From: Sindora glabra
Lineage: Eukaryota > Streptophyta > Magnoliopsida > Fabales > Fabaceae
Assembly: GCA_020226215.1 (NCBI GenBank)
Contig: CM035232.1
Span: 61,575,220 to 61,639,219, forward strand
DNA length: 64,000 nucleotides
Direction of reading: 5' to 3'
Position numbers and translations under genes: made by a program. This document shows positions 61,923 to 64,000 of the stretch, piece by piece. The first letter of the stretch is position 1; each line of letters starts with the position of its first letter. The notes beneath the pieces are model-generated. The model searched no databases. It had not been told where the DNA came from and worked only from the letters and a program-made list of their open reading frames with translations.

Positions 61923-63423
61923 TGTGTACAATATTTGAATATTTATTTTCTCTTATATTTAATCTCTTCATGTGTTCATATGCTTAATTGAATTAATTAT
62001 ATCTTAATTTGTGATTTGGTCATGATTTTAGAATGTAAAGAATTTATTCAACTAATGTTAGGAATTTTGATGTTATCTTAGATTTTTTGCTATATTTAGA
62101 GTTCTAGACAAATTGAGTTAATCTTTCTATCATAAGAATTAAGAATGCTAAAAGGCAAACCTATAAATGCTACATAGACATCTAAACTTGATTTGGATGT
62201 TTAGTGGTTTAAAATTGGTTAAAAAGCCAGAATAGAATTAGGTCCAATTTGTAAAATTTATAAACTCTCCAAATGAAAGTTCAAATCCTAAAGATCATGA
62301 ATTGAATTTGCATATTGTTTCTTTTTTCAAAAAATGATTTAAAACTATTTAAAATAATTTAAAATTTAAAATAATAATTATAAATTCAAAAATGACATAT
62401 TTAATGTATTATTAATCCATATAAAAAATTCAAAAATAAATAAACTATAATAAAAATTATTTGAAATCATTAATTTAGAAATAAAATTATTAACTTAAGA
62501 ATAATTTATTTAAGTTTAGTTAAATTAGACAAAGAATTAAGTTTAGGGGTGAATATTAAATTAGTTGGGCGAAGATTTATATAGTATATTAGTTTAGTTT
62601 AAGGTGAAAATGTAAAAAACAAAAAAAAAGGACTTATCCATGGATTATCTAATAGGTCTATGTGGACTACGGATCTAATGGACTAAACCATTTTAGATCA
62701 ACATTTAAATGGGCTTAATTTTTATGAGTCCTAATTTGTATGTTTTGCAAACTCATAAATCTATCCATGAAATTGAACCTATTTTAATGGCTTTACTAGT
62801 CATAGTTTTTAGAAAATATCTGTGCTAGACCTCAAATTGGTACAATCCTAAATCCACTGGATAGTTAAGGTCTAGAATTGCAACTTTTATGAAGAAAGTT
62901 TAATGAAAATATATCATTTAACTATGAAAAAGGGAATATGAATTTGAGTTACATGTTTAGACCACATTGAAGTTGTTTTAGGTTTTAAGCCAAAAGTTGA
63001 GCTTTAAGCCTTACTTTTTGTGTAAAGCATAGTCAATTAAAACCCTAAGAGACTCTGCTAAAACTTTATAAAAATGATAGAAACTTAATTTAGCTACAAA
63101 CTAATTCATATTCAACCATTAAGGGCAGAGGCAAAATAGAAATTCAACTTTATTTTCTTTCTTTTCTTGCTTTGATTTTCTAGAAACCATGAGTAACTAA
63201 GTTCTTTATTCAATTCAAGGGAATTTTATTTCAAGTCAATTTGATTTTGTGACTTTTCTCTTTATAATTTACTATTAATTTAGTTATCTTCTATTTTTGG
63301 TTCTTCATTATTTATAATTGTTTAGGTGATTTGCTAAAAAGAGCTGGTTAATTAATTATCTAATGAAATCTATAGCTAAATAGTTAATATGATTCATGAT
63401 TATAGATCATTGTTGCAAGTAAC
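61923..63423 (+). repeat. Athila-like LTR, plus orientation, interrupted
   Basis: Starts TGTGTACAATATTTG. Its early part parallels the minus-strand LTR start at 44271: 'GATTTGGTCATGATTTTAGAATGTAA' aligns with 'GATTGGGTAATGATTTTGGGATGTAA', then 'CAACTAATGTTAGG', 'TTAGATTTTTTGC'. Further on, 'CTAGAAACCATGAGTAACTAA' near 63180 resembles the 53256 motif in the other plus-strand LTR. It appears cut at 63423. Confidence 0.5.
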
Positions 63424-64000
63424 TGTTGTGTTTCACACGTATCATATAACACAACAAAAAATAGATTTTTAAAATTGTCTATTATATGAAACTTTCCCAG
63501 AATCAATGCACAAGGACATAGATTAAGAATCAAGGGTTACCTTTTGAAATACATATTTGAATCATGAGCATAATCAAGTGATGGTGCCTTTACAATGTCC
63601 GCATAGAGTGAATGATGACTTCTCAACCTCCATGAAACTGTTAATAATTATCTATTTCCCAAAGAACTAGGGTTTAGTGCAGTTTTAGGGTTTAATGCAA
63701 TTTTTGGTGCCAATTTTTTTGTCATACAGCAAAGTGATGCCTTCATTCCATTTTTTATAGAACTAGGCATGCCACTTTGCTATTCTTACTAGGAAACTAC
63801 CTCGATTTTAATTTTACTTAACCCCTAATATTTCATCCCTATCATGATGAGACTGAGGAGAGATAGACCTTATTTGATAGTTTTTTAATATCATCTTAAT
63901 ATTAATAACTAAATATTATTAGATAATAACATTATCTCATAATATAATTAATAATTATATTATGAGATAATATTATTATTTAATATCAATGGCATAATTA
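63424..64000 (-). mobile_element. Probable Copia LTR, minus strand, running off the window
   Basis: Begins TGTTGTGTTTCACACG; on the minus strand this is an LTR 3' end of the CGTGTGAAACACAACA type. The layout of the next 150 bp (…CAATGCACAAGGACATAGATTAAGAATC…GGGTTACC) parallels that of the solo Copia LTR at 25405. The other end is outside the window. Confidence 0.45.
63931..63971. repeat. Perfect 19-bp-arm palindrome
   Basis: ATTATCTCATAATATAATT (63931-63949), loop AAT, then its exact reverse complement (63953-63971). Imperfect pairing extends outward to about 63915 and 63988. It could be the core of a small MITE. Confidence 0.9.

Noticed and set aside
63680..63715. Athila-type primer-binding site (ATTTTTGGTGCC) marking an LTR end near 63700
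   Set aside because: The surrounding sequence fits a minus-strand Copia LTR better, and the match beyond TGGTGCC is poor.
1..64000. CRISPR array, operon, phage or other bacterial system
   Set aside because: No regularly spaced repeats with unique spacers, no long intronless genes; splice sites and LTR elements show plant nuclear DNA.

Overview
The window looks like gene-poor, AT-rich, repeat-dense nuclear DNA from a flowering plant, most likely a eudicot. The basis is one three-exon F-box/PP2-B (phloem-protein-2-like) gene and a dense set of plant-type Copia, Gypsy (including Athila-like), hAT, Mutator-like and MITE relics. I cannot name the species. There is no sign of bacterial, organellar, CRISPR or operon-type organisation, and no cellular tRNA or rRNA gene was found.

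Layout. 1-2061: probable Gypsy LTR tail. 3078-5055: Mutator-like element with a near-perfect 9-bp target duplication. 5250-5859: hAT-like element holding a long (TA)n tract. 6588-11973: Copia element with two LTRs, a perfect 5-bp target duplication and a decayed polyprotein whose domains are out of order. 12871-15488: probable Gypsy LTR. 16140-22258 (minus strand): the only recognisable host gene, an F-box/PP2-B gene; its first intron carries a small Copia-type LTR element (19826-21266) and its second intron carries microsatellite and minisatellite DNA. 22950-25395: duplicated AT-rich repeats. 25405-26876: solo Copia LTR. 27216-28937: Gypsy LTR followed by a primer-binding site and a stub of internal sequence. 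29601-38685: minus-strand Gypsy-type element with LTRs of about 2.3-2.4 kb around an internal region with no visible coding capacity (LARD-like). 39983-40555: hAT MITE with a perfect 8-bp target duplication. 40677-41581: two fold-back elements. 42979-61150: a nest of Gypsy elements. It consists of an Athila-like element on the minus strand (LTRs at 42979-44271 and 60543 to about 61150), an Athila-like copy on the plus strand (about 52272-58820) head to head with it, and a separate gag-only Gypsy element (46318-50213, minus). 61923-63423: another Athila-like LTR, cut by a probable Copia LTR that runs off the window end.

How it works together. The F-box gene would encode an SCF-type substrate receptor with a C-terminal PP2 carbohydrate-binding-like domain. 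All exon borders have good splice sites, but exons 1 and 3 each carry a single-base frameshift at or next to a homopolymer, so it is either a young pseudogene or an intact gene with assembly errors. Everything else is transposable-element debris. No element has an intact coding region, and LTR pairs are visibly diverged, so none looks autonomous today. I found no convincing undescribed biological system. The most useful leads are the scrambled Copia element, the gene's paired frameshifts, the pol-less Athila-like copies and the tRNA-like boxes inside a hAT MITE.
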